Positions 41,733-55,700 of a stretch of DNA of 64,000 nucleotides are shown piece by piece; within the stretch, counting starts at the first letter, position 1, and each line of letters begins with the position of its first letter. The notes below the pieces were generated by a model. It was given only the letters and a program-made list of their open reading frames with translations, searched no databases and had not been told where the DNA came from. Both the position numbers and the translations under genes were made by a program. The DNA comes from Halichondria panicea (Eukaryota > Porifera > Demospongiae > Suberitida > Halichondriidae), in contig NC_087384.1 in assembly GCF_963675165.1 (NCBI RefSeq), positions 3,122,501-3,186,500 of the forward strand. Direction: 5' to 3'.

Positions 41733-43445
41733 TTAGTCAGCTGCCATTCCACTGGTTGCCCCGCCACCCTCCTGTGCCTTCATCACATCCGGCAACTCAG
41801 GAGGGTTGGAGTATGGTGTGACTGCCCCCTCCTCAAATTCAGTTTCACCTGCAAAAAACGGGCATACACATGAAAGCCACATGTGCTATGAAACCTCTTA
41901 CAATGTTTGCAACTTTATTTGTAGTACATATATACCGTATAACTGGGAAATTTGGCGGGTATTATACTCGGCAAATGAACTATTTAAACTGACTTGGCGT
42001 TTCAGGCAGGGATACTACAGCAATGATGTTGTGTCCACCGGAAAATTAAATATGAATTTGGCGATCTTCGGTAAAATTCTCCAAATCAAAACACTCACCA
42101 AATTTTCCAATCACACAGTAACCATAAAAATATGCTCTGCCTACATTGCATGATTAGTACTGAACCACCATAGTATTGTCAATCATACGTGTAGGATGGA
42201 GCGAGAATTTATTGGTCAGATAGGGTACTACTGTACTAGGAGCACTACTGACATGCATTTCACAGGTGACACTTTTAAAATAATTACGATTGATTCTTTG
42301 GAGCAGGGTTTCATTTAGCATTAAAAGTTTTGGGGGGGAAGGTTTACCCACGCCACAAAATATTTGACCACTCCCACATGTGTTGACCACACCCCCTATT
42401 ACATGCTAGTGCTAAATCTAGTTACATATTGCACATCATAGACAGTACTATTGTGATGATGTCATTATTATACAAACATTTTGGGGGGGAAGGTTCATCT
42501 CAGCCCCCCCCCCACTAGATGAAACCCTGTTGAAAAAATTAAGCCCTGTGGTGTTGCGTATTTAGAGGGTCACATCTAATTGGAGATAGCTCTACTTGCC
42601 TTGATTTCAGGCCGCTTATTTTCTAATGAGCTATAATCGAGGGTAGGGTGTGGCTCTTATTTACCTCCGTTTAGGATGCGGCAGACAATAAAAAATGTAA
42701 TCGTAGCTACATGTAAGCTGTCGGCTACTTTTAGAGCCCAGGAAATTGCCTGAGTTCGAGAGTGTAGCATATTTGGAGGGTCGCCTTAAATCGAGGTGTT
42801 ATGGTATAATAACACTCCACTGTGTTATCAATGGTAGGGCTAAATGTGCCCTAATCACGAACAAAGCAAGAACAGAGAGGGGAGGTGGATTGTTATTCAG
42901 AATGGTAACCCCATTTACCACAGAGAGTGATGGTAATGTATTGTTTGGGGACTCCTTCTTTCACCATTAAAATAATTGTGAGTGGAAACTGAGGTGCATG
43001 TGCTACTTACTAATTCTGTAAGACAGGCCAATAATTGCAGGATCTTGAGCTTTAGCGCTTTGTGCCTTGTATCCACAGTCGCCTAGTGTCTTGTTATCGT
43101 CTAGTTCGTCCTTTGAATTCATATTATACAATTTTTGATCTTCTGGTGCCTTTTTAACAATTCCTTCCAACTTCTTTTTCAAATCAATAACCTTTGTTTC
43201 CTCAGTAGCATCGAGAAAGATTGTTGACTTCTCTCGACGAATCATAAGGAACACATCCTGTGGAATTGTAAATTTAATTATCAGAATGAGAACAGGTCAT
43301 CCCATATGACCATTGCTTCACTTCTACCCCAGGCTGTGATAATTATAAGACTTCCAAACAAAGCACACCCATGTTGTCTAGACGTATGTACGTATGTACT
43401 TAAAGTTTAGTTTATAGGTACTAAAATAAGCAGTTTTCTTACCAT
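41733..43445 (-). CDS. ELOB: Elongin B
   Basis: Three coding exons (43445-43443, 43257-43011, 41848-41733) give 121 residues; human ELOB has 118. The first coding exon contains only the ATG, followed directly by a GTAAG donor, and exon 2 opens with GAT GTG TTC (DVFLMIRR, as in human MDVFLMIRR). A ubiquitin-like domain spans about 1-85, with TIFLDA, DLKKKLEGI, APEDQKLY, LDDNKTLGDCG. The conserved C-terminal NPPELPDVMKAQ tail is encoded by the last exon. Elongin B pairs with Elongin C as the adaptor of CUL2/CUL5 ubiquitin ligases (VHL-box and SOCS-box receptors) and in the Elongin elongation complex. The start codon is 260 bp from that of Citron kinase on the other strand. Confidence 0.95.
42304..42531. 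mobile_element. CAGGGTTTCAT-ended MITE in ELOB intron 2
   Basis: The ends CAGGGTTTCATTTAG and CTAGATGAAACCCTG are inverted. Two internal TTTTGGGGGGGAAGGTT blocks are present. A close relative is at 56567-56761. Confidence 0.75.
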
Positions 43446-43705
43446 AGTGTCTCCTGTTGTACAAAGGGTACACAGCTAGGACCTTCACTGCGTCTTGTCC
43501 GCTCAGATTTCTTGACGATTGTTGAATTAGAGTGACTCAGTTAACATATAAGTTTCATTTTTCCATGCTGAACTAGTGCATCGAATAATTAGAACCGATA
43601 GAGTGTGCGCTTATTTGATTTTTTAAGCATTAATTTTGAAAAGCTTGCAACAGTCTCTTAGTCTACATTAACAGCGCTTGATGCTTGCTATCCAGTCTGA
43701 AAGAA
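43446..43705. promoter_or_regulatory. Shared upstream region of ELOB and Citron kinase
   Basis: 260 bp between divergent start codons. No strong core-promoter motif is visible; a bidirectional promoter is inferred from spacing alone. Confidence 0.4.
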
Positions 43706-46700
43706 ATGGAGGAAGACAGCAGCATTCACCAAAGAGTGCTTGTGCTAAGAGACGTGGCTCTGGGAGTCAATAAAAACTCAAAGCTGAACCCCAATCTTAC
43801 CCCTGCCTGTTTTGACAGTATAGTAGACTCACTATTGGCCCTGCATGAGGAGTGCAGCCAAGCTACAGGACTCAGCAAGAATACAAATGTTACAAATTTT
43901 CTAGGGAAATGTACGTGTAATTATAATTATATGGCTTCATTGTGTGGGGCCCTAGGGGGGTGTATACCTAGCTATAAACCTTTAAATACTCAGCAGGAAA
44001 ATAATGGTAGATTATTGAGCTTTAGCAAGCTGTTACACCTCTCAGGCTGTATACATAATACTGTAAGGTTTCTAAAGGATATGTACATGTACATGTAAGT
44101 ACCCTTATGATCTCTCTGGGACGCTGTATCTAGAATTCAGTCTACCAAGGGTCTTACATGTAATCAATGTAATGGGTAAGTGGACATCATTTTGAGGGAA
44201 TTGCTATAATTGCATCTGTTCTACTTTCTAATAAGCAATTGGAACATTGTTCAGACAAAGGAACTGTTGAGGCACTCAGGCAGCTGAGAATCATGGCAAG
44301 TGACTTTGAAGTCAGGGGGATCATTGGAAGGGGGCATTTTGGAGAGGTAAGCAAATACAATATGCTATTCTAAAAAATATTGCAATTGCGACTATCTAGG
44401 AATGCTTTACATAGGGTGAATATAGTGTAACGTAAAGTACCTTATAACATACATGTAATGTGTGCACTTCTAACTATTAGCATTACCACCCCTTGCGCTT
44501 ACATGTATAGTTGTATTATGCCTCGGTGTGCACATGCGCAAGCGGTACCGTATAGCTGATAATTTCCGGGGGGACAAAATATTCGTGGTTGGAGCTCTGA
44601 CCACGAATCTTTTACCCACGAATAAAGTGACCTTACCTACTGTGTTTTGCAAGTTGCTTGTCATTGTGCACAGTAAATGGGCGTTGTCTATAGTACTACT
44701 GTGGTTAACAATGAATGTGTCTATTCAACAAAAAAAAAAGTTCAAATCTGCTAGCTGAAGTTTACAGCTTGCAGTTATGCCTAGACAGTACTCAGTTGGT
44801 TTGCGCTGGAGAGCCGTATGGCTATAGTTGTTTTGAGAAAATATAGTTATAGAGGTATAGCTACAACTCTTTTTCTCTCCGAGAGATCTGTTAGACGTTA
44901 CTGTATAGTGTATATGATTCTCTTGACACAGCCTAGCCTATACAAGAATTGTAGTGCTATATCACAGCCTAGATAGCGCCTATCTTCTATACATGTACAG
45001 TACAATAAGAGCACACGGTAAATTAGAAGACACAAAAAAAGTTATAAGTCAGCACATTCCTGATTAGATTTAGTAACCACAGTAGTACACAGACAACGCC
45101 CATTTACTGTGCACAATGACAAGCAACTTGCAAAACAGAACCTCGATTATCCGGACACCTTGGTTCCAGAAGCAGGCCGGATAAGTGAATATGCCGGATA
45201 ATCGAATAGATAAACCACGCCTTGATCCACCCACTTTATTGATAAACAGCAGTGCTACATGGCTGTCTGCGCATGCGCAGAAGATAAGCAGGCATGTCTC
45301 CATGGTAACAGCTGCGACGCGCATGCGCATTTGAGGGACACGCCCATTTTCTAATCTGATAAAAAGAAAACTGCCAAGCCGGATAATCGAGGTTCCGGAT
45401 AATCGAGGGCCGGATAATCGAGGTTCTACTGTACCTTTACCTACAGTGCAAGCAGCAACCACGAAAATATTATCCATGAAGTGACTAAATATTGCTCAAC
45501 CACGAATGTTTTGCCCCCCCCCCCCCCCCTAAGATTACCGGCTATACTGTGTAAGGTAGCGTGTTTGTGTGTGTCTGTCTGTCTTTGTAGATTGCTACAG
45601 CTGCTCAAGGATGAATGAAGTGCAAGTTATGGGCTTCTAGTCATTATGCTTCGGTGCGCATGCGCAAGCGAGGTGTGTCTGTCTGTCTGTGTGTGTAGAC
45701 TGCTGCAGCTGCTCAAGGATCAATGAAGTGCAAGTTTTTATAGGCTTCTAGTCATGTTTTCTTGGATTTGGATTTGGATTTGCAAAATATGCTTCGTTCT
45801 CGAGTTATGCCTGGTTTTGCTTACTTGGAATGCCATTGCAGCCTTTTCAGAGGAGTGCATAGCAAAACTTGTTCACCGAGTGTTGCTACTGTACTTAGTA
45901 CGTAGTTAGCTCTGCACTAGAACACTAGCTATTGGTAGCTGCAAGAGTCAGAAAAGAGCTGCAAGACTCTGCTGATACAGCCATCAATTTTAGGCTTGAA
46001 ATTTTGGCTGCAAGAGTGAGAAAAGAGCTGCAAAACTGCACTGTTCGCAGTAGCCATTAACTTAATGCATAATGAATTTTGCCGACTCTGTTTTAGACAT
46101 TGAACTTTTGGCATCCTTTTTAGCAACAATCATGGTCGATCATTTCCACCCTTAGAGTTTTCTCGTGATTATGGCATGTGAAAATGTACATCATGATATC
46201 ATGTATGTGTCACTGTGTATTAAATAGCTTTAACACATACACTGAGGCATCAGTCAGTACCCGCAGTGCTTTCATTAGTATCTGTGGCTGCTTTTAATTA
46301 TTTGACTAGCGTCAGTGTGACCGCTTATTATAATTATGTGTATGTATAATTATGCCTCGGTGCGCATGCGCAAGCGAGGTACACGGTAGTGTGTTTGTGT
46401 GTCTGTGTGTCTGTGTGTGTGTGTAGACTGTTTCAGCTGCTCAAGGATCAATGAAGTGCAAGTAAGAGTTTCTATAGGCTTCTAGTCATGTTTTCTTGGC
46501 TTGGTATTTGTGGATTTGCAAAATAAAGCTTCGTTCTCGAGTTATGCCTAGTTTTGCTTACTTGGAATGCCATTGCAGCCTTTTCAGAAGAGTCTGTAGC
46601 AAAACTTGTTCACTGAGTGTTGCTACTCTACTTAGTAGTTAACTCTGCACTAGAATGCTAGCTATTGGTACCTGCAAGAGTGAGAAGAGAGCTGCAAGGC

Positions 46701-49700
46701 TCTGTTGACTTGCAGCCATTAATTTTAGACTTGAACTTTTGGCATCGATCGTTTTAACAACGATCATCGTCGATCACTACCCACTCTTTGAGTTTCCCTG
46801 TGATTCTGGATTCTGCATGCAGCAAAATTAATCATGATAATTATAATCAATGTGTGTATAAAAGCTAGCTATTAGTAGCTTTATGTTATGTAGCTTTGGC
46901 ACCTCCACCGAGGCATCAGCACCCGCGGTGCTTTCATTATATCTGGTGTGGGTTCTTTTCATATTCCCATAGCAATAATGCTGTACCATCTGCAGGTTCA
47001 GGTGGTGCAGGAGAAGAGCACAAAGGAGGTGTATGCTATGAAGATTATGAAGAAGGCACATATATTGCAACAAGCTGATGTGAGTATATGGAAAAAATTA
47101 ACCTTTGAAGATTGCTGCAATAATATTATACATGTACTACCTACCATTCACTTGCTCAGGCTAAAAAAGTGCAAACCATAGGCAATCTTGGTATCATTTT
47201 GAAGCATAAAACAACTCGATACTTTGCATGCTAATTAGGGACATTTTCTAGGCCCTGTCACTATTGTACGTATATCAGTTTTTGTTATTAATTGTCATCT
47301 AATCCCCCAGTCTGCGTGCTTTAGTGAGGAGCGTGACATCATGGCCTGGGCCACCTCTCCGTGGCTTACCCGTCTACACTATGCTTTCCAGGTACATAAT
47401 TATATCCCAAGTCTCAGTCACTCTAAGGCTAACAGTACAAAGGGTTGTATTATGTGATTGTGACCCCTTGAGAATTATTTTCTCCCCTTAAACGTCGTAA
47501 TGGTGTCATTACTGTGTATACATGTACATGTACTTGCAGGACGTGTCTTCTCTGTACCTGGTGATGGACTACCACCCAGGGGGAGACCTTCTCACTATCA
47601 TGGAGCGTATGGATGGGGGAATGAGTGAGAATGAGGCAAGGTGAGAAATGCTAAGGAGTGTGGGTGTGAGGTGGGTGGACACGGTTGGTGGAGAAGTAAT
47701 GTGGTAATGTTGTTTTTTAGAAGGGACATTCTACTCTCTTTAGCCTTGTATTGTACATATTAATACATGTACAGTTGTACAGTTGTACAGTACATGTATG
47801 TAGATTCATGTGCTTTTAGTATTTCACCCACCCAGGTTCTACTTGTCGGAGTTAGGGGCAGCACTAAACGACCTCCATCAGCTAGGCTTTGTTCACAGGG
47901 ATGTCAAGCCAGAGAATGTTCTCATCTCTCACTCAGGTCACATCAAGTTGGTGGACTTTGGCTCGGCAGCCAGACTCAAGGAGAATGGCAAAGTGGTGAG
48001 TATGCGTATTTGGTTCCTCTTGTTTCTATAAACTATAGTACATGTTGGTGGTTGCACATGTAGTAAGCTCTTCGCTTTAGAAATACCTGCAGGAGATGCA
48101 GCTGAGAATAAAGTTGTGTAAATGCACGATGTCTTTGCAAATCATATGCAACATATATGTAACTGGAGTTTTTTGACCCAAATTGGTAGGCAACCACAGT
48201 GTCATGGTAATAGGAATCTAAAGCTTTTTATTTTATAGACGTTGGTGAGTTTTAGCCTGATTCTTTGAAAAAAATGTGTTCCTCTTACACTGCAGATTGA
48301 CTCTCGCCTCCCTGTGGGCACTCCGGAGTACATAGCCCCTGAGGTACTGACCAGTCTGGACAAGACGGGAGACTATGGGGTGGCCTGTGACTGGTGGTCT
48401 TTGGGGATCATCGCCTACGAGCTGCTTTATGTCTCCACACCATTTGAGGGGGACTCCACCACTGTCACCTATGGCAACATCATGAATTATAAGGTGGTGT
48501 TATACTGTCCATGTCTGCATGTCTGAATTAACAAGTTTAAATACCTGCATGCAACATAAAAGTAAATAATCTTGTATGAGCTGCACTTGTACATGAAGAT
48601 GTTGTTTTACAATTAACATTGTAATGTACGTAACTACAAAATTATTCTCCCTGTTTCAGGACAGTTTGAGTTTCCCTGATGATGTGAGCACCAGTGGTGA
48701 GTTCCAGGCCCTAGTAAAGAGCCTTCTCATTGACCCTGACGAGAGGCTTTCCTACAGTCAGCTCAAAAAACACCAGTTCTTCAATTCTGTTGACTGGGAT
48801 CATCTACTAGCAGGTATACACACTTTTGTGTTGCAGGTACCTGTACATGTGCACCATCACCATTCAGAGGTACATGGTACATGTACATGTATGCTTTGGG
48901 TGCAATTTGTACTTATGTGTACCTGTCCGGTACGACCAGAATAAAAGGCTGTTCATATGATTTCTCTGCTTATTATTGTTGTACATGTACTGCTTGTCAG
49001 CAACATTATACCTGACACCCAGCTCTGCCTCCCTACGTCCCATCTATCACAAGCCCTGATGACATCTCAAACTTTGACACGTTTGAACCACAGAAAGAGA
49101 ATCTCTCCGCCACTTTTCAGTCTAAAACTCTACGAGAGTTCTCAGGAAAGAGTCTCCCATTTGTAGGGTTCACATTTACCAGAGTCAATCACACCCAACT
49201 CGACTTCACTGACAGGTACAGTGCATGTACGTGTATAATACACTACAGTAGAACCTCGATTATCCAGACACCTTTGTTCCAGAGGCAAGCTGGATAACTG
49301 AATATGCCGAATAATCGAATGGATAAACCACGCCTCCATCCACCCACTTAATTATTATTCAGCAGTGCAAATTAAAGGCATGTGGTCGCATGCGCAGAAG
49401 ATTAACAGGCCTGTCTTCATGGTATTATTTGCGCATTTACTGGACATACCTATTATCAGTTGAACTTTGACCTCTTTTAGTGACATTTCGCAGTTTTCGC
49501 TGATCAAACATGAACCGCAAAAATTTATACTCACAAACATTAATATCGCATGAAAGGTTTGCTGGTTCACAAAAATTAAATCTGCGAAATCCTTTCTAAC
49601 AGTACTTCTGCCCTTGAACGGTACCCTGTATACGGTACATGTACATGCCAAAAACAGCATCAAGTGATGTTTTGATCTGGCTAGTGTACGTGTACATACA

Positions 49701-52700
49701 TGTATGTACCTTTTGTAGCTAGAGAACATGTACATGTACAAGTATGCAGTACGTGTGGATAGCAGCTTCACATTGATCTAGTGAAGGATATTTGCCACTT
49801 CACTCCACTATACATGTAACTGTATCTCAATGTATATACATACACACATCACTGCATATTGCATTAATTTGTCTCTACTAATTTTACGCAGTCAGTCAGA
49901 GCCACCAGTATCCGTGAGTGAGGTGACTAACCAGCGGTTAGAGGGAACCCAGGGGGAGTTGATAGAGCTCAAGGAGAGGAACAGGAGCCTGGAGAAGGAG
50001 TGTGTCATCTATCAGAGTCAGCTCAAGGTCAGGACACTTGTTACATGTAGGTAGTCAAGGTATCGTTTTTAGGTAAGGCATAAAGAAATGTTGTTTTGTT
50101 AAAATTTTGGGAGCACTTTTAAGGTGGTCTGGGGTATGTCTAGTGACAGACTGTTGTCTCAAATTCTCGATCCAGATGAATTTTACTTAGCTGCAGCTCA
50201 CTTTGTGTTGACTATAAATATTATCCCGAGGCCTAGTCGGTTGGTTTATCTGTTCGTTTGTTTGTGATATCTGAGTCTACTCACCTATGCCATAGTGCTG
50301 CGTTTACAGCATGGATAGCCTCCACCCTAACAAGTTACTTTTTAAAAGTGGCAGATTTAATGTTAAAGTTTCGTTGTCAAATAAAAGCTAAGAAGCCTAA
50401 ACTTCACGTTGGCTGCATGGCTACATGTAGCTAACTACACCCGGCCTTTATTCAAGGTACTTATTTACAGCTGAAGTAATCCCGTACCAGGAACAATGGA
50501 AATGGGCCACTAGAAAGCTTTGCTTCTCAGCCCAGAACACACCAGGATTTGGATTGGAGCCATATTTTTAAGACTCCAGGCTTCTTTGCTGACTTTGATC
50601 CTAGTCCACAGTGCATGTCTCATGCACTACGAAAACTTCGTTATCAAAAGTTTCAGCATGCCTCTAGTATTGCTCCTGTTACTTGCTGCTTAGCCAGCTT
50701 CTGTGTAACACTTTTCTTATTATTCATGTCAACAGCCAAGGGTTTAGCACTTGCCATTCAGTTGTACATGCGGTATACGTGTACGTGTACGTGTACGTGT
50801 ACATGCACTCAGAGGAGGTACGACATGCAGGAGCAATTATTTAATTATAAGCTAATTATAAGACTTGATTAGCTAACGAAGCATTAACAAACCTAGGCTA
50901 CACGTGAACGGAATGTAATTACAGCTCTCTAATTGCTCCTGTCGTACCTCCTCTGACATGTACATGTACAGTACACTGTATCACATGAGCTGTTTTGCCA
51001 CCTGGGCTTTGCATACATGTATAAATTAGTGAGCGGTAATGAACTCTAACTCCCACCTCCAAAGTTTAGCTAAAGATAGGAATAATACATGTACCTTCTA
51101 TTGTGCTCTCCCCTCCCATAGGACTACCACCAGCAGCTAGAGCGGGAAAGAGTTGACAGGAGACTAAGTGACGCTAGAGCTATGAAGCTCTTAGAAGAGG
51201 TCAAAGTACATAGTGAGACCCTGAGGGAACTGAGGAAAGAAGAACTAAGGTGTGTTTATAGTCAGTAGAGTGAAATTCGTAGTAGTAATTAAAAGCAAAC
51301 ATTTCTATAGGGTTATAATAATTCTAGTACATGTGCATGTTTGTTATATAAGTGTGTTGTACCATAATGACATGCAGACTGATCTGCATTACAAAGATCT
51401 TTGTGTTCATAGAAGAATCATAGCGTCTGTTGCAAAATCCACTATCGCATTAATTGTGATGAAGCATTTGAAGAAGCATGTGCATTGAAGGGTGGGTGGC
51501 ATTGATACTCTTGTATATGTACGTGCGCGCCACTACCACATACACACTTCACAAAGATTCTGCAAAACCCTACGGAAACTTAAATACTCATCCCCATAAT
51601 CTTCTCCACCTCCGAAGATGCTTCCCTTTTAGGGGCCTCCTCTTGTTGACATTTGAACCCAATTTCAAAAGCCTTTTTCCAGTAAGACAGTACCTGCAGG
51701 TCTTCGTAAATAACGTACCATTTAATTTGTCTTACTGCATGTACAAACTCACCTGTGCTCTCTCTGCCCCTGCAGTGACAAGGAGGTGGAGCTAGGGCTT
51801 GTGGTGTCCCAGTTGGAGCAGGACAGACAGGTAGTCTCCAACAAAGTGAGGCGACTACAGTCTGAGCTGGAGAATTCGGGAACAGAGAGGGATGTGGCCG
51901 TGAAGGTGGCCGTGGAACTCAAGGCAAAGTTCAAAGCACTCAAGGAGAGCTCAAAGAAGGACATCTCAAAGTTGCAGTCAAGGCTTCATCAGGTGAGTCC
52001 AAGCTCTAATATGGTGAAGCTTTTGTACAGTATACATGTACATGTACCGTATTTACTTGATTAAACGCCCATGGTAAAAGCTCTGTCTTTGTCAATAAAC
52101 GCCCATGTATGGGGCGTGGCACTGTGGATGGAGCTGAAGTAGCATGTGGAACCAATTGCAAGCATGGCAGCATAGAATAATACATTACATGTAGATACTA
52201 TTTATGATGAAAAAGAGAGAGAAACGCTCCCTCTACAGTGTTGCTGGGAGATAAACGCCCTGGTGTTTAATACGTATGTACTTGATTTACACCAGCACCC
52301 TATTCACTTCATACTGTCCATGTACATGTACATGCGTACAATAGTGTCCATCCAACTTTGCCCACATACATGTACATGTACATGTAATGTTATGTTTCTG
52401 TTGCACATGTACATGTAGATGAACAAGGACTCATCGCAAGCAGTCAGTCTCCATGACAAACTAACTGATGCTGTCGAAAAGTATGTAACAGCCAACAAGA
52501 AACTGAAAGCAATGGAGGAAGTTGAGAAGAAACGAAGTATGAAGATGCTGAAGTTGGAGGTGACTTGCTACATAATTATATACTTGTACATGCATGTTGC
52601 CACTTAGACAGTGTACGTACATCAATTTACTAGTGACATCATGCAAAGTGACATATGCAGGGTCAATTTTTATACCGTCTGAGATTCACAATACACATAC

Positions 52701-55700
52701 ATGTAATACATAAAATGTACATTTGTGTAGTACACTTTGACTACAAACACGTATAAAGACAGTAAAACCATTGATTCTTGCTCAATCTCTATACATATAC
52801 GTGTGCCTCCAATGTTTGCTAGGCTTCTGTTTCCAGTCGTAGAGAAGAGGCTGAAAGGCTGAGAGCCCAATTGGAGACTTTGACTGTAAGTTGCACCACA
52901 ACTGTACTTGCATGCACGTACATGTACAGTAATTCTGTATAGCCAGATTATAGTATTGTATACAGTACAACCTCGATTATCCGGACACCTTGAGGCAGGC
53001 CGGATAACTGAATATGCCGAATAGATAAACCACGCCTTGATCCACCCACGTTATTGATAAACAGCAGTGCCACATGGTTGTCTGCGCATGCGCAGAAGAT
53101 AAACAGGCTTGTCTCCATAGTAACAGTTGCAACGAGCATGCACATTTAAGGGACACACCCATTTTCTGAGATCTGATTAAAAAAAAAAATTCCCAAGCTG
53201 GATAATCGAGGTTCCAGATAATGGAGGGCCGGATAATCGAGGTTCTACTGTACTCAGTGAAAATTCATACTGTACATGTAATGCAATATGGGTACCAAAG
53301 TATACATGTTTTTAAACATACAGTTGTATATAATTATGCTGTCAATAACTTATCCAGATATGATCTCTGTAACTCAGCCTGCTATTGTAGGCTAGCCCAT
53401 ATTCTGTTAGTGACCATGACATGATATGCTGACAAATTTAATTATCCTTTGTTGTACAGAGTGAGCACCTTGAGCATAGCAGGGCACTGGAGATTAGGGT
53501 AGAGGCTATGAGCAGTGAGAAGAGTGGAGCTCTGCAACGGGTCGACCAGCTCAAGCTCACCAACCAGGTCTTTTGTAATAGATAACATGTACGAATTTAT
53601 GTCTGTACAGTTGGTTGTTTTTTTTTTAGATAAGTTTGGCTTGCATATACCTGACTGTGATGTATGTGATCAATCTATGTTCAGTATGTTAGATGTATGT
53701 TTTCTAACTGGCTCAAACCACTATTTATCACAAGTTATATTATACATGTATTAATTGTAGGAGCTAACGGCTGAGCTGATGAAGGCCAATTCAAATGTAC
53801 ATACCGTGAAGGTGAAGTCTAAAACAGAGGTTGGTCATGTTAACACAAAGTTCGACTTACATGTAGTGGCGTTAAACGTAGATGTATTGGTGTGCTCCTT
53901 ATTGGAGAGTAGTCTTATGAAGCTGTGTTGAGTGCGGTATGCTGGACATGTGTGTCCCTGCCAATGTGTAAACATTGCTGCTATCCATCAGTTTATGTTC
54001 TTCTACGCAGGGGGGCAATAGTCTTGCTGGTGAAGTGAGAAGTTTGCAACATAAACTCAGTGACACAGGGGAGACGGCTATCAAGCAGAGTGAGCGACTA
54101 AGAGAGGTGAGAGCTGAGAAACGAACACTGGACCTGGAGTACTCGCAGCTCAAAATACGTCTGAACAAGGCTGAGGTACATGTACTGTACGTTATAAAGT
54201 GGGTCACAGTGCAGGGCCGCCTTTTCGTGTGTACAAAGCTGATCTATTGGGCTGCACATGTGTCATGTATGTAGTAGCAATCAAGATCTTAGACTAGAAG
54301 ACTATAGCCTTATACGTACACTGTATTCTCAGACATCAATTGATGGTGTGTGCGTTCCACTTGCTGTTTTAGGCTGACATGGACAAACTGAGAAAACAGG
54401 TAGAAGCCAAAAACAAGAGACTGAGCATCCTGAAACAGCTAGAGACAAAACTTGCTGAAACTGAAGCAGAGTTGTCCTCTCTACAAGAATCAGACAAGGT
54501 TTGCATGTGGCACTACATGTACATTGTGTTTGTAGGTAGAGGAGGGGGGGGGGAGGTCTAAAAGCCAGATAATTATTTCAATACCCTGTTAGTAGGCAAC
54601 ATCGCTGGCTATGGAAATCCAGGGACATGCCTGGAAAATTGTTGTTAGTTAGATGATCTAGGTGAATTCTGGTGGGTTTTGGTGTGCCTTTGCATATACT
54701 CAGTCATGCAACTAGTACCTGAATTTTAGGGAGGGGGATTTCAGCCAGATGGGATATCCCCCGTTCCTCCCCTCTCTGTGTGACACCCTGATGTACATAA
54801 TTATGCATAGACAGTGGAAAATCAATGGTGCATGTACACGAGTGTGCATGCTAAATTTCTTTTTTTTCGAAAGGCACTGGATGTGGAGTTGGAGGTTGTC
54901 AAGGGTGAGAGAGATCGTCTGATGACAGAGAGGGGCCAAATGAAGGTTGAGCTGCAGAGTGTCTCTGATAAGCTGGCCACAGAGGAACTGGTAATGATAA
55001 GCCACGTACATGTGTACTAGCTAGTACATGCATATACATGTACATATAGTTACGTGCATGTTATAATGGCAGTATTTTTGGCAGTGTATCTAAATTTATA
55101 CTAGCTTGTTCAACTGGAAATTTGTAGTACTACATGTAGCCCCGGCTAACAGTGTATACTGTGACTAATTCAACCCCCTGCAGACCCATGCCCTGCTCCA
55201 GAGGAAGGTGAAGCTACTGGAGGAAGAGGTGGCTGATAGTAAGACAACTGCAGAGGAGCTCACAGCTGCCCAGGATAAGTGGAAGACCCACAAGTGAGAA
55301 AAGCACAGCTACTGCACCTTACAATAAAAGTTTCCTGTCTCTATGCTGATTGTGTGGACTTATAGCTATAAAGAAATATGTACATGTAGAACAATAAGTA
55401 TTTGTGCTGCAACAATGACGTGTACATGTACATATACATGCTTGTTGTGAAACTCATTATGGTGATGTGTGTTTTGCTGCGCTTATGCAGGGCGACACTG
55501 ATCAGTGATTTAGAGACTGCTGAGGCCAGACTGGACAATCACCTTACCACCATGGACAGGGTCAAAAATGCGAAGTAAACAATTACATGTACACAACTAG
55601 CAGTCAGTATAGAGTCAAAGTTAATGTTGTGCCTGTACAGTAGCATGTATATATGTACATGTACAGTGTACTTATGTCCAAATAACGTAGTGTCACAAGG

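Noticed and set aside
43911-44098. Read-through of Citron exon 1 to a GTAAGT donor at 44096
   Set aside because: It gives no in-phase acceptor. The GTACGT donor at 43911 joined to the acceptor before 44255 rebuilds the conserved NFLGKYKGTVEAL sequence.
45070-45477. 135-aa minus frame (and the similar 53 kb frames)
   Set aside because: It is carried by the pogo-like MITE copies; the shared peptide reflects the shared repeat, not a gene.
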